A DNA stretch of 64,000 nucleotides. Origin: Streptomyces sp. G44 (lineage in GTDB: Bacteria; Actinomycetota; Actinomycetes; Streptomycetales; Streptomycetaceae). Positions 1 through 7,820 of this stretch are shown here, one piece after another; the first letter of the stretch is position 1, and the number at the start of each line of letters is the position of its first letter. A program made the position numbers and the translations under genes. The stretch lies in NCBI RefSeq assembly GCF_016905445.1, contig NZ_JAFEXF010000007.1, positions 1 to 64,000 on the forward strand. The letters run 5' to 3'. The notes under the pieces were generated by a model, which was not told the origin of the DNA, did not search any database, and worked only from the letters and a program-made list of their open reading frames with translations.

Positions 1-1
1 C

Positions 2-286
2 GACCCCGACCCCGCTCCTCGGCCCCGTGCCGCCGAGGCGGGGCCCGCCCGTCCCGCGCGCCCGATCCGCGATGTCGCGGCCGCCACCTTGGGGATGGAG
101 GCGGCCGAGCTGGACGACCGGCGGCCCCTGTGCGACTACGGTCTCGACTCCCTGATGGCCAGCAAGATCCGTCTGCGGCTGGCCCGCGAGCACGGAGTCG
201 AGGTCACCGCCGGGCAGTTGCTCGGCAGCGACACCCTGGCCCGCATCGAGGAGCTGAGCGGCTGCCGCTCTCTTACGCGGTCCTGA
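2..286 (+). CDS. Acyl carrier protein domain at the C-terminus of a polyketide synthase (5' truncated)
   Basis: The frame is open from the left edge, so this is the tail of a longer protein. About 30 Pro/Ala/Arg-rich linker residues precede an ACP fold with the phosphopantetheine motif DYGLDSLMA; the Ser is the attachment site. The protein stops about 50 residues after that Ser with no thioesterase or reductase domain, so release would need another enzyme. The family role is to carry the growing acyl chain as a thioester. An ACP of this form usually ends a type I PKS, but an NRPS/PKS hybrid cannot be excluded because the catalytic domains lie outside the window. Nothing inside the window continues this cluster on the same strand. 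Confidence 0.8.
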   Translation, partial: DPDPAPRPRAAEAGPARPARPIRDVAAATLGMEAAELDDRRPLCDYGLDSLMASKIRLRLAREHGVEVTAGQLLGSDTLARIEELSGCRSLTRS

Positions 287-344
287 GCGACCGGGCCCCG
301 AGAACGGGGGAGGGGGGTCTTGAGCGCCTGCCGGGGCCGGACGC

Positions 345-905
345 TCAGCCGGTGGCCGCCTTGCGGCTGCGGAAGGCCGCGACGCGGGTCCGGTTCTGGC
401 AGGTCACCGAGCAGAACCGGCGCCGGCCGCCGGGTGACTGGTCGAGGTAGACGTCGGCGCACTTCCCGGCGGTGCAGACACCGATGCGGGCGAAGCCGTG
501 GGCGGCGAGGTGCTGACGCAGAGCGATCGCGGCTGCCGCGACCAGGGCGTGACCGGCGTCGTCGACGCTCCACGCGGCCCGCGGCGCACCGCCCTCCCCG
601 GCCTCCACGACGGGGCGGACGCCGCTGTCCGCCAGCAGACGCGTCAGGTGCCGTGCGCACGCCCCGGCGTCCTGGGCGGAGAAGACCGGGTGCAGGCGGT
701 CCGCCGCACGGGCGAGCGCCTCCGGGGTCAGCCCGGCGCTCACCCGCGCGGGCAGGCCGAGGTGGGCCGCGATGTCGGAGACGGGCCGGTGGGGGGCGTC
801 CCCCCGGCCGTCTCCCTCGCGTGGCAGCGTGCCCCAGCCGTTGACGAGGTCCGTCAGCGCCGGGAGGGGCATGTCCGTGAAGGTGACCGCCATACGTTCC
901 GCCAT
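345..905 (-). CDS. CGNR zinc-finger (ABATE-type) transcriptional regulator
   Basis: A 186-residue protein with the two-part layout of the family: an N-terminal ABATE (stress-induced putative regulator) domain and a C-terminal zinc finger. The finger reads CTAGKC followed about 20 residues later by CSVTCQNR, where CQNR replaces the usual CGNR. I chose the start MAERMAV because the longer frame upstream would run through a set of promoter-region repeats. The gene is divergent from a LysE-type exporter and probably controls it. The repeats between them (two copies of ACGCGTTGCCG and a GTTAAGCGTTACC element) look like its operator. A paralogue lies near the right end of the window. Confidence 0.82.
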   Translation of the reverse strand: MAERMAVTFTDMPLPALTDLVNGWGTLPREGDGRGDAPHRPVSDIAAHLGLPARVSAGLTPEALARAADRLHPVFSAQDAGACARHLTRLLADSGVRPVVEAGEGGAPRAAWSVDDAGHALVAAAAIALRQHLAAHGFARIGVCTAGKCADVYLDQSPGGRRRFCSVTCQNRTRVAAFRSRKAATG

Positions 906-1035
906 ACCTGCCAGCGTAACGCGTTGCCGACCCTTTACGCGTTGCCGCGGCCGCATCGGGCAGGTAACGTGATGAACACCTGTTAAGCGTTACCGAGTCG
1001 TGAAGCGTCACCTCATCCGGGCGCGGGAGGATCTC
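906..1035. promoter_or_regulatory. Divergent promoter/operator region with GCGTT-type repeats
   Basis: An 11-bp direct repeat, ACGCGTTGCCG, occurs at 919-929 and 937-947, 18 bp apart. Further GTAAC and AAGCGTTACC elements occur at about 963-990. The repeats lie between the CGNR regulator and the LysE gene, so autoregulation and control of the exporter are the simplest reading. The ribosome-binding site GGGAGG at 1025-1030 serves the exporter. Confidence 0.5.
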
Positions 1036-1677
1036 ATGCTGGACCTCACACTGCTGCCGGCCTACCTGGCGGCGGTCGCCATCATCACCGTCGCCCCAGG
1101 GCCCGACGCCGCGTACATCATGGCCGTGGCGCTGGAACGGGGCCCGCGGGCCGGTCTGGTCTCCGCCACGGGAATGGCGCTGGGCATGATCGTGCACGTG
1201 ACGGCCGCCGCGCTCGGCCTGGCCGTCCTGCTGCGCTCGACGCCCGCCGCGCTGATCGCGGTGGAACTGGTCGGCGGCCTCTACCTGGGCTGGCTCGCGG
1301 TGTCCACGATCCGCTCGGCCAGGAAACCGCCGACCCGGACTCCCGAGGCGCCGCCCGAGCGTCAGGTCCTGCGCCAGGCCGCCCTCACCAACCTGCTGAA
1401 CCCGAAGACCGTGCTGTTCTTCGCCGCGTTCCTGCCGCGGTTCACCAGCCCCGGACACGGCCCGCTGTGGCTTCAGCTGCTGGCGCTCGGCCTGATCTTC
1501 CTGGTGATGGGCTTCATCTGGGACAGCACGATCGGCCTGTGCGCCGGCCGGCTGGGCCAGGGACTGGTGCGGGGCCACCGCACGGCCGTGACGGTGAACG
1601 TCGTCGCCGGAGTCACCTTCGCCACGCTGGCGGCATTCCTGTTGCAGGACGCGCTGACCGCGGCCACAGCGGCCTGA
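1036..1677 (+). CDS. LysE/RhtB-family amino-acid or metabolite exporter
   Basis: A 213-residue integral membrane protein with about six hydrophobic segments. It carries the LysE signatures VAPGPDA near the N-terminus and TNLLNPKTVLFF in the middle. The start at 1036 is chosen because GGGAGG sits 5 nt upstream; a frame from 1000 exists but has no ribosome-binding site. Family members export basic or neutral amino acids and related compounds across the cytoplasmic membrane; the substrate here cannot be read from sequence. It is divergent from the CGNR regulator, which probably controls it. Length matches the family. Confidence 0.85.
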   Translation: MLDLTLLPAYLAAVAIITVAPGPDAAYIMAVALERGPRAGLVSATGMALGMIVHVTAAALGLAVLLRSTPAALIAVELVGGLYLGWLAVSTIRSARKPPTRTPEAPPERQVLRQAALTNLLNPKTVLFFAAFLPRFTSPGHGPLWLQLLALGLIFLVMGFIWDSTIGLCAGRLGQGLVRGHRTAVTVNVVAGVTFATLAAFLLQDALTAATAA

Positions 1678-1843
1678 GCCGGGCGCGGGCAGGGCGACCG
1701 GCGACACCGCGGGGCCGAGGGCCGGCGGCACCCTCACCCCGAGCCGGCGCTGCCGCCGGGCCCCGCCTCACCCCGGCCGCCTGACAGGCCCGCCTGCCAA
1801 CCACTACCGTGATGGCTCCCGGACCAACCTGCGGAGGACCGTC

Positions 1844-2047
1844 GTGGCGCACCTCGTCTTCGACCCCGATGAACAGCACGCGCTGCGCGCCGACGCCCGC
1901 GACCTGGCCCTCACCGACCCCGGTGTCGCCTACGTTCTCGAGCGACTGGCCGCCGAAGGCATCGACCTGAGCGAGTGCACCGACTGGGAGGACCTCCGCC
2001 TGGAGCGGGGCCTGCCCGCCCGCGACGACACCCACCACGCCGCCTAG
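1844..2047 (+). CDS. Putative type II antitoxin
   Basis: A small acidic 67-residue protein beginning at GTG with GGAGG about 7 nt upstream. No DNA-binding motif is obvious, and I do not recognise the sequence by itself. The assignment rests on context. Its stop codon overlaps the GTG start of a RelE/ParE-like protein (TAGTG), the size is right, and antitoxin-then-toxin is the usual order. The many Asp/Glu residues suit binding to a basic toxin. It could instead be an unrelated small protein. Confidence 0.55.
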   Translation: MAHLVFDPDEQHALRADARDLALTDPGVAYVLERLAAEGIDLSECTDWEDLRLERGLPARDDTHHAA

Positions 2048-2295
2048 TGGGCAAGCACTCCCCGCGCCGGGCCCGGATCGTCTTCTACGACGTCGCCCGC
2101 GAACAGATCGACGCCATGCCGCAGTCCGCCCTCGACCGCCTCGACCCGGTCCTGGACGCCATCGCCGCCGACCCCACCCTCGGCCGGCCCTCCCACCACG
2201 GCTCGGTACGCGAGTACCACCGCGGCGGGATCCGCGTCGTGTACGTCCCTACCGCGCTCGGCACGCTGGTACTGGTCGCCTACGTCGAAGCGTGA
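2047..2295 (+). CDS. RelE/ParE-like toxin
   Basis: An 82-residue protein starting at the GTG that overlaps the stop of the preceding gene, which implies translational coupling. It has the RelE/ParE layout: an N-terminal helical part (FYDVAREQIDAM), then SVREYHRGGIRVVYVP and TLVLVAYVEA, the beta-strands that form the RNase or gyrase-binding core. RelE family toxins cleave mRNA on the ribosome and ParE members poison gyrase; the sequence alone does not decide which. The overlap would keep antitoxin synthesis ahead of toxin synthesis. Confidence 0.65.
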   Translation: MGKHSPRRARIVFYDVAREQIDAMPQSALDRLDPVLDAIAADPTLGRPSHHGSVREYHRGGIRVVYVPTALGTLVLVAYVEA

Positions 2296-2453
2296 CCCGA
2301 CGCGCGACCCGGCTCGGCATCCAGCGACCGTGCCACTCCAGGGTTTCCCGCGATGGCCGCGCTCCCGGCCCCCGGAGCGCGGGTCTCCCGGACGCGTGTG
2401 GACCTTGTGCTCCGCGGCTGTGCCGCGACGCGCCGGAGCGGGCGGGAGCCCTC

Positions 2454-3549
2454 CTAGGTGCGGGGTGTGGCCTGTTGTCCTTGCGGGCCGAACAGGTGCA
2501 GGACCTCGACGTCGGTGGCGTCGGCAGGCCCGAACCAGTGCGGTTCGGTGGTGTCGAACTCGGCGACCTCACCGGGCCCGAGCCGCAGCTCCCGGTCGCC
2601 GATGAGCAGACGGAGGCGGCCGGCCAGGACGTACAGCCACTCGTAGCCGTTGTGGGCGACCAGTTTCGGTTCGCGCGGGGTCAGGATCTGCTTGAACACC
2701 TGGAGCCGGCCGGGATACTCCGTCAACGGCACGATCACCCCGCCGCCCTTGCGCCGCCGGGGGGTCAGAACGGCCCGGCGCCGGCGGGCACCGAGGGCGT
2801 AGTTGGTGAAGCCGTTGATGTTGCCGTGGACGCGGTTGAAGATCGGGCCGAAGCGGGCGGCTTCGGAGAAGATGGTGATGGCCATGAGCATGCCCCGGTC
2901 CACGCGCGTCTCGTTCCACTCGGGGACGTTGTGCAGGTCGTGGAGCGCGTTGAAGATGTTGGTGGACCCGAGGTAGAGGTTCTCGCGCGAGGTGCCGCCG
3001 TTGAGACTGAGATAGCTGCCGTTGCGGGGCATGAACCGCACCGGCACGCCCAGGTCCTGCTGGAACTGCTGCTGGCGGCCGTCCTGGAAGGCCCAGTGGA
3101 TGCCCGCGCCGGGCGAGTAGAAACCCGCGACATAGAGGTTGTCGGCCCACAGGTAGACGGAGACGAGGTCACGTCCTTCGTTCCGTACCCGCACCTCGAT
3201 CAGCCGATTGGTGTTGCGGGTGGTCTGCTGGACCAGCCCGCTGCCGGTGTTGGTCGCGTCGCCGTAGCTGTTCTGGTGCAGTGAGTCGATCAGGTTCCAG
3301 TAAACGCGTGGCGTGTTCGCCCCGGCCCGCGGTGATGTTCGTGATGTCCCAGTCGATGACGGGCCAGCTCTGCCGAGCCGCCGCGCTGCTCTTGGCCGCG
3401 GGCTGGACTCCCCGGGCAGCCGTCGTGGCCCTTCCGTCCGGGCCGGTCGTCGCCGAGGCGGTGGCGGCCGACGGGGTCAGCAGTGCGGTCGCGGCGGTGA
3501 TCGAAACCAGTGCGAAGCCAGTCCTTTTGTGGTTTCGCCATGCACGCAT
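2454..3549 (-). pseudogene. Secreted ribosome-inactivating protein fused to a cupin domain, broken by a frameshift
   Basis: Translation from ATG at 3549 gives a signal peptide (positively charged MRAWRNHKRTG, hydrophobic core, Ala-rich cleavage region) and then WPVIDWDITNITAG, the start of a ribosome-inactivating (N-glycosidase) fold. Near 3310-3325 the frame must shift by one base to continue as NTPRVYWNLIDSL. The second frame runs through the family active-site motif SEAARF (Glu and Arg, as in ricin A chain and Shiga toxin) and then, with no stop, into about 95 residues of cupin resembling the C-terminus of XRE-cupin regulators (GYEWLYVLAGRLRLLIGD). RIPs depurinate the sarcin-ricin loop of large rRNA. 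The break may be a real mutation or a base-call error in the G-rich stretch. The cupin may be a genuine second domain or the tail of another gene captured by deletion. Confidence 0.72.
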
Positions 3550-3574
3550 ACCGTGTCGTCGACGCCGTGCCCCA

Positions 3575-3649
3575 GCCTGGTTCGCCCCGGCCTGGTTCGC
3601 CCCGGCCTGGTTCGCCCCGGCCTGGTTCGCCCCGGCCTGGTTCGCCCCG
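3575..3649. repeat. 15-bp tandem repeat, five copies
   Basis: Five identical consecutive copies of GCCTGGTTCGCCCCG. The array starts 26 bp upstream of the RIP-cupin start codon on the minus strand, so it occupies that gene's promoter or leader. Copy number may vary between strains. No coding role is apparent. Confidence 0.9.
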
Positions 3650-3920
3650 GGCGGGCGCGCCGGAGGGCGTCCCAGTCATGCGTGGCGGCCTCTCCGCAGC
3701 ATCTTCACGAATGGGCGGCCGCGTGGAGCCTCGGGCCCCGCTTGACGGGCCGGATGGCATACGCCATGGCTTGACCTGGGAGTTTTCCACACGGGTGCCC
3801 CGTGACGGGCGGCCCGGTGTGATGTTCCGGTGTGCTTCGGCGCATGTGAGGGCGTTTTCCGCACCTGTGGGGGCATGCGGCCGGGGGGCGGCTTGCCACA
3901 GTCGGCGCCGGTGGTGGACT

Positions 3921-3936
3921 GTTGTCGTACGACAAC
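3921..3936. promoter_or_regulatory. 16-bp perfect palindrome, candidate operator
   Basis: GTTGTCGTACGACAAC is a perfect inverted repeat, 50 bp upstream of the GTG start of the PP2C phosphatase gene. A dimeric repressor site (TetR or MarR type) controlling the phosphatase-B12-STAS operon is plausible. The MarR-family gene at the end of that group is one candidate partner. Confidence 0.5.
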
Positions 3937-3986
3937 GATTTCCGACTGATTGAGGTGAGGGGTTCGCTTCGCGGGCCCTGCTGCTT

Positions 3987-5639
3987 GTGACTTCCACACG
4001 AGAAGAACACGCTGCGAGCGCCACCGCTCCGGCGTCTTTGGCGTGGACGTCCGTGCCCTACTCCGTCCTGATCGTAGACCGCTCGGGCACGGTGCGGCAC
4101 GCCAACGATCACGCCCTCGCTCTCTTCCCCGCCGCGGCCCCAGGGCTTTCCCTGGCGGACTGTGCGGCTGCATGGCTGGCGGACGCCCACGAGCAGAGAG
4201 CGGCAGCGGACGCACGGGGCGCGAACACGGTCGTGTCGGGATACGTCGCGGGCAGATCGTACGAGGCACATCCCACGGCGCAGGACGACGGGGACGTGGT
4301 GTGGTGGCTGGTGGACGACACCGACAACCGGCTCGCCCGCGAAGCCCTGCACATCGAGCAGGAGCGGACGGCCTTCCTGGCGGAGGCGTCCAACGCTCTT
4401 CTGTCCTCTCTTCATCTGGAGCGGTGCATGGACGTCACCGCGCAGCTCGCGGCCGAGCACCTCTCGGCCGCCGCCATAGTGATCGCGCCCGGCAGCGGTT
4501 GCCGGCTGCCGGTGGTCACCTGCGTGCGCGGGCAGAAGCCGGTGCGCGACCAGTGGGAGATCGACCCGCAAGAAGTCCCCGGCCTGGCCGAGGCGTTGCA
4601 GGGTTTCCCGCCGGTGCCCTCCCGCTGGATCGACCCGGTGACCGCCCCCGAGTGGCTGATCCCCGAGGACTTCGGCGAGGTCGGCTCGATCGTGGTCACC
4701 CCTCTGCCGGGACACGGCGTGCCCGCGGGGGCGCTGGTCCTGCTGCGCCGCAGCGGTGAACCCGCCTTCAGCGAGGAGGAGGAGGTCTTCGCCCGCCTCT
4801 TCGCCGCACGGTCGGGGGCGGCGATGTCCGCTGCCCGCATGTACGCGGAACAGTCGTCGGTGTCCAAGGTGCTGATGCGGGAGCTGCTGCCGCCGGTGCT
4901 GCACCAGGTCGCCGGCGTCGAGTTCGCCGGCGGCTACCGGCCCTCGAAGGACCGCGAGCGGATCGGCGGCGACTTCTATGACGTCCACCCCGCCGGCGCC
5001 GAGGGCGAGCCCTCCTTCGCGGTGCTGGGAGACGTGAGCGGCAAGGGCCTGGAGGCGGCCGTGCTCACCGGCAAGATCCGCAACACCCTGCACGCCCTGC
5101 TGCCGATGGCGGGCGACCACCAGCGCATGCTGGAACTTCTCAACGGGGCCCTGCTGGACTCCCACCACACCCGTTTCGCCACCCTGGTACTGGTGTCGGC
5201 GGTGCGGGAAGGAGGGGCGGTGCGCTTGCGGGTGACCAGCGCCGGGCACCCTCCGGCGCTGATCGTGCGCGCGGACGGCTCCGTCGAGGAGAGCGCGTCC
5301 CGCGGGACCCTGGTCGGCGCGTTCCCCCGGGCCCCTGCCACCACTGTCCGCGAGACGTTGGCGCCGGGGGACTTCTGTGTGCTGTTCACCGACGGGTTCA
5401 CCGAGGCCAAGGGCGGGCCCCTGGACGAGGAGATGTACGGCGACGAACGCTTCCAGGACGCGCTGTCGCGGTGTGCGGGGATGCCCGGCGAAGCCGTGGT
5501 CGAGCACGTGCAGATGCTCGCCTCGCAGTGGGTGGGCTCCGGCCAGCACGACGACATGGCGGTCATGGTCATCGCCGCTCCGAGGTCCCATCACCTGAGC
5601 ATGGTGGGCGGACACACCAAAGGCAGGTTCACCGCATGA
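3987..5639 (+). CDS. PAS-GAF-PP2C (SpoIIE/RsbU-type) serine phosphatase
   Basis: A 550-residue cytoplasmic protein with three regions. A PAS-like sensor spans about 20-110 (SVLIVDRSGTVRHANDHAL), a GAF-like sensor about 125-285, and a PPM/SpoIIE phosphatase about 300-530 with the metal-binding motifs GGDFYDV, GDVSGKG and HDDMAVMVI. RsbU-type phosphatases dephosphorylate STAS anti-anti-sigma factors and so release a sigma factor. The start is a GTG with a weak ribosome-binding site; no better in-frame start is seen. Its stop overlaps the next gene (ATGA), and a STAS protein follows two genes later, so substrate and sensor are encoded together. Confidence 0.88.
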   Translation: MTSTREEHAASATAPASLAWTSVPYSVLIVDRSGTVRHANDHALALFPAAAPGLSLADCAAAWLADAHEQRAAADARGANTVVSGYVAGRSYEAHPTAQDDGDVVWWLVDDTDNRLAREALHIEQERTAFLAEASNALLSSLHLERCMDVTAQLAAEHLSAAAIVIAPGSGCRLPVVTCVRGQKPVRDQWEIDPQEVPGLAEALQGFPPVPSRWIDPVTAPEWLIPEDFGEVGSIVVTPLPGHGVPAGALVLLRRSGEPAFSEEEEVFARLFAARSGAAMSAARMYAEQSSVSKVLMRELLPPVLHQVAGVEFAGGYRPSKDRERIGGDFYDVHPAGAEGEPSFAVLGDVSGKGLEAAVLTGKIRNTLHALLPMAGDHQRMLELLNGALLDSHHTRFATLVLVSAVREGGAVRLRVTSAGHPPALIVRADGSVEESASRGTLVGAFPRAPATTVRETLAPGDFCVLFTDGFTEAKGGPLDEEMYGDERFQDALSRCAGMPGEAVVEHVQMLASQWVGSGQHDDMAVMVIAAPRSHHLSMVGGHTKGRFTA

Positions 5640-6724
5640 CGCACAGCACCCTCCACCCGTCCCCGCAGGACCTGTTGTGGCAAGCGGTGTCCACCGGCGA
5701 CGAGCACGCCGCCACCAGTACCGTCTTCGACGCGCTGGAGCACGGCCTGCCCGCACAGGAGGTGCTGCTGGAACTGATCGCCCCGGTGCAGCGCAGGGTC
5801 GGGGAGGAGTGGGCGGCCAACCGGCTCACCGTGGCCCAGGAGCACGCCGCCTCCGCGATCAACGACCGGGCCATCGCCGCTTTGTCCCACCGCACCGCCA
5901 CCGCCACCGCCGCCGGGACCGGTGCGGCGGGCAAGGGCAGAGTGGTGGTGGCATGTGTGGACGGCGAGTGGCACGGACTGCCCGCCCGCCTGCTCTCCGA
6001 AGTCCTGAAGCTGCGCGGCTGGACGGTGGACCACCTCGGCGCCCAGGTCACCACCGACCACCTCATCGAACACATCCACCAGACGGGACCCGACCTGGTG
6101 GCGCTCTCCAGCTCCATCGCCACCCGGCTTCCCACCGCGCACGCCGCCATCACCGCCGTCCAGGCCACCGGCACGCCCGTCCTCGTCGGCGGAGCCGCCT
6201 TCGGGCAACACGGCCAGTACGCGGCCCTGCTGGGCGCGGACGCGTGGGCACCCGACGCGAGGACGGCAGCCGACCGGCTCGACCAGGGACCGCTGAACCG
6301 CCCCGCTCAGGCGCACCAGCCCATCGATGACTTGCCGCACCTGGACGACCAGGAGTACACGATGGTCGCCCGCACCAAGAGCCGGCTGGTGCGCACCGTG
6401 ATGGCCGGGCTCGAAGACCGCTTCCCCGCCATGCGCGCCTACACCCCCGCCCAGCGCGGACACACCGCCGAGGACATCGCGCACATCACCGACTTCCTCG
6501 CCACCGCCCTCTACACCGACGACCCCGAACTGTTCACGACATTCCTGACCTGGACAGCCGGGATCCTCACCGCCCGCGGTGTGCCCGCCCGCTCCCTGAT
6601 CCCGGCCCTGGACATTCTGGGCGAGGAACTCAAGGACTTTCCCCGCGCCGCGGGGATGCTCGCCCAGGCCACCGACCGCCTCGCCCAGCCGCACCGCGGC
6701 CGCCTCGCCCGGGAACTGGCATGA
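5636..6724 (+). CDS. Cobalamin (B12)-binding sensor protein, photoreceptor-like
   Basis: A 362-residue protein with a helical B12-binding cap, a Rossmann-like B12 domain and a C-terminal helical extension. The cap carries W59-x9-E69-H70, the arrangement typical of adenosylcobalamin photoreceptors of the CarH/LitR type. The B12 domain has GEWHGLPA, with His113 in the place of the lower axial ligand and ExH preceding it. Unlike CarH there is no MerR DNA-binding domain. ATGA overlaps on both sides tie it to the PP2C phosphatase and the STAS gene, so it probably feeds a light or cobalamin signal into that partner-switching module. Not every protein with this cap is light-sensitive; a plain B12 sensor is the alternative. 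Confidence 0.75.
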   Translation: MTHSTLHPSPQDLLWQAVSTGDEHAATSTVFDALEHGLPAQEVLLELIAPVQRRVGEEWAANRLTVAQEHAASAINDRAIAALSHRTATATAAGTGAAGKGRVVVACVDGEWHGLPARLLSEVLKLRGWTVDHLGAQVTTDHLIEHIHQTGPDLVALSSSIATRLPTAHAAITAVQATGTPVLVGGAAFGQHGQYAALLGADAWAPDARTAADRLDQGPLNRPAQAHQPIDDLPHLDDQEYTMVARTKSRLVRTVMAGLEDRFPAMRAYTPAQRGHTAEDIAHITDFLATALYTDDPELFTTFLTWTAGILTARGVPARSLIPALDILGEELKDFPRAAGMLAQATDRLAQPHRGRLARELA

Positions 6725-7194
6725 CGACGCCGTACCGCTTCGGACCGCCCCTGCGTCTGGAGGCAGTCACAGGCGCCGACGCCCAGGTCCTGGAGCTCGC
6801 CGTGCACGGGTACTTGGGCTACGACAGCGCCGACGCATTCCTCGACCAGACGTCCCGGCACCTCGAAGACCGACCCCACACCACCGCTCTGCACCTGGAC
6901 TGCGCGGGCCTTGAAGGCATGGACTCCATGGGCCTGTCCGCCCTTTTGATGCTGCACCGGCGCACCACCGCCGCCCACGTCACCCTGCGTCTCGACGCCC
7001 GCCCCGCACCCGTGGACCGGGTCCTGGAGCTGACCGGCGCGCTCGCCTACCTCGATCCTGAAGCGGCCAGTGGTGACATCGGGGAGCACCACTCCCGGGA
7101 GAGGGCCTATCGTCAACCGTCGGAGGAGGCCATGTCCGCCGCTCTCCCGTCCGGACCGACGCCGCGGCCCACGCAACCGGAGAGCAGCGCCTGA
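6721..7194 (+). CDS. STAS-domain anti-anti-sigma factor
   Basis: A 157-residue protein with an N-terminal STAS domain of about 110 residues and a polar tail. The region LDCAGLEGMDSMGLSALLML matches the segment around the phosphorylatable Ser of SpoIIAA/RsbV proteins (here DSMG). It starts in an ATGA overlap with the B12 protein. In this family the dephosphorylated form binds an anti-sigma kinase and frees a sigma factor; the phosphatase two genes upstream is the likely activator. No matching RsbW-like kinase is encoded nearby. Confidence 0.82.
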   Translation: MTTPYRFGPPLRLEAVTGADAQVLELAVHGYLGYDSADAFLDQTSRHLEDRPHTTALHLDCAGLEGMDSMGLSALLMLHRRTTAAHVTLRLDARPAPVDRVLELTGALAYLDPEAASGDIGEHHSRERAYRQPSEEAMSAALPSGPTPRPTQPESSA

Positions 7195-7243
7195 CCGCCC
7201 CAGCCACCACGATGAGGAACCCGTTCCTCGGACGGGTAACGCC

Positions 7244-7768
7244 ATGACCGAGTGCACCGATCACGCTCGCCACACCGTCCAGCAGACTGCCCGCCTCGCC
7301 GAACTGCTGGACCTGCTCTTCGAGCAGGCCCGCCACGAGGCCCCCAACCCGCTGCTGTCCGCCCCGCAGCTGCGGGCCATGGGTGTCATCGACGGCCAGG
7401 ACCACATCCCCATGCGCACCCTCGCCCACCGGCTCGGTGCCTCCCCGCCCTCGGTGTGCCGCCTCATCGACCGCCTCCAGGCCGCCGGGTTCGTCCAGCG
7501 CCACCCCCACCCCGACAGCGGACGCGAAGTCACCCTCACCCTCACCCCGGCCGGCCGCACCCGCCTGGCCCGCGTCCGCGAAAGCCGCGAAACCCTTCTC
7601 CACCAGGCCCTGCAAGGTCTGCCCGAGGCGGAGCACACCGCCCTGAGCTGTGCCCTCGACACGCTCCACCGCGCCCTGACCGCCGTCCGCCCCCACCTGC
7701 ACGCACTCCCCGCCGACACCGCCACGTCCACGCCCCTGCCCGGGCGGCGCGTCGCCCGGTCCGCCTGA
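7244..7768 (+). CDS. MarR-family transcriptional regulator
   Basis: A 174-residue winged-helix protein. The recognition region MRTLAHRLGASPPSVCRLIDRLQAAGFVQRH and the wing DSGREVTLTLTPAGR are typical MarR elements. The family represses nearby genes and is released by small aromatic or oxidative signals. It lies 49 bp after the STAS gene on the same strand and is probably cotranscribed with it. The palindrome at 3921-3936 is one possible target. Confidence 0.85.
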   Translation: MTECTDHARHTVQQTARLAELLDLLFEQARHEAPNPLLSAPQLRAMGVIDGQDHIPMRTLAHRLGASPPSVCRLIDRLQAAGFVQRHPHPDSGREVTLTLTPAGRTRLARVRESRETLLHQALQGLPEAEHTALSCALDTLHRALTAVRPHLHALPADTATSTPLPGRRVARSA

Positions 7769-7820
7769 ACGGTGTCATGGGAGAGGCCGTCTTCCGGCGC
7801 GAGCAGACTCACGCGTACGT

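Larger units (their letters stand above)
3550..3986. other. Intergenic region between the RIP pseudogene and the PP2C phosphatase
   Basis: No convincing gene. It holds the 15-bp repeat array at 3575-3649 and a 16-bp palindrome at 3921-3936. The reading frames across it in both directions are shadows created by the repeat. Confidence 0.6.

Noticed and set aside
3575..3649. Possible CRISPR array or coding repeat (GEPGR-type peptide)
   Set aside because: Copies are contiguous with no spacers, and the peptide reading exists only in shadow frames.
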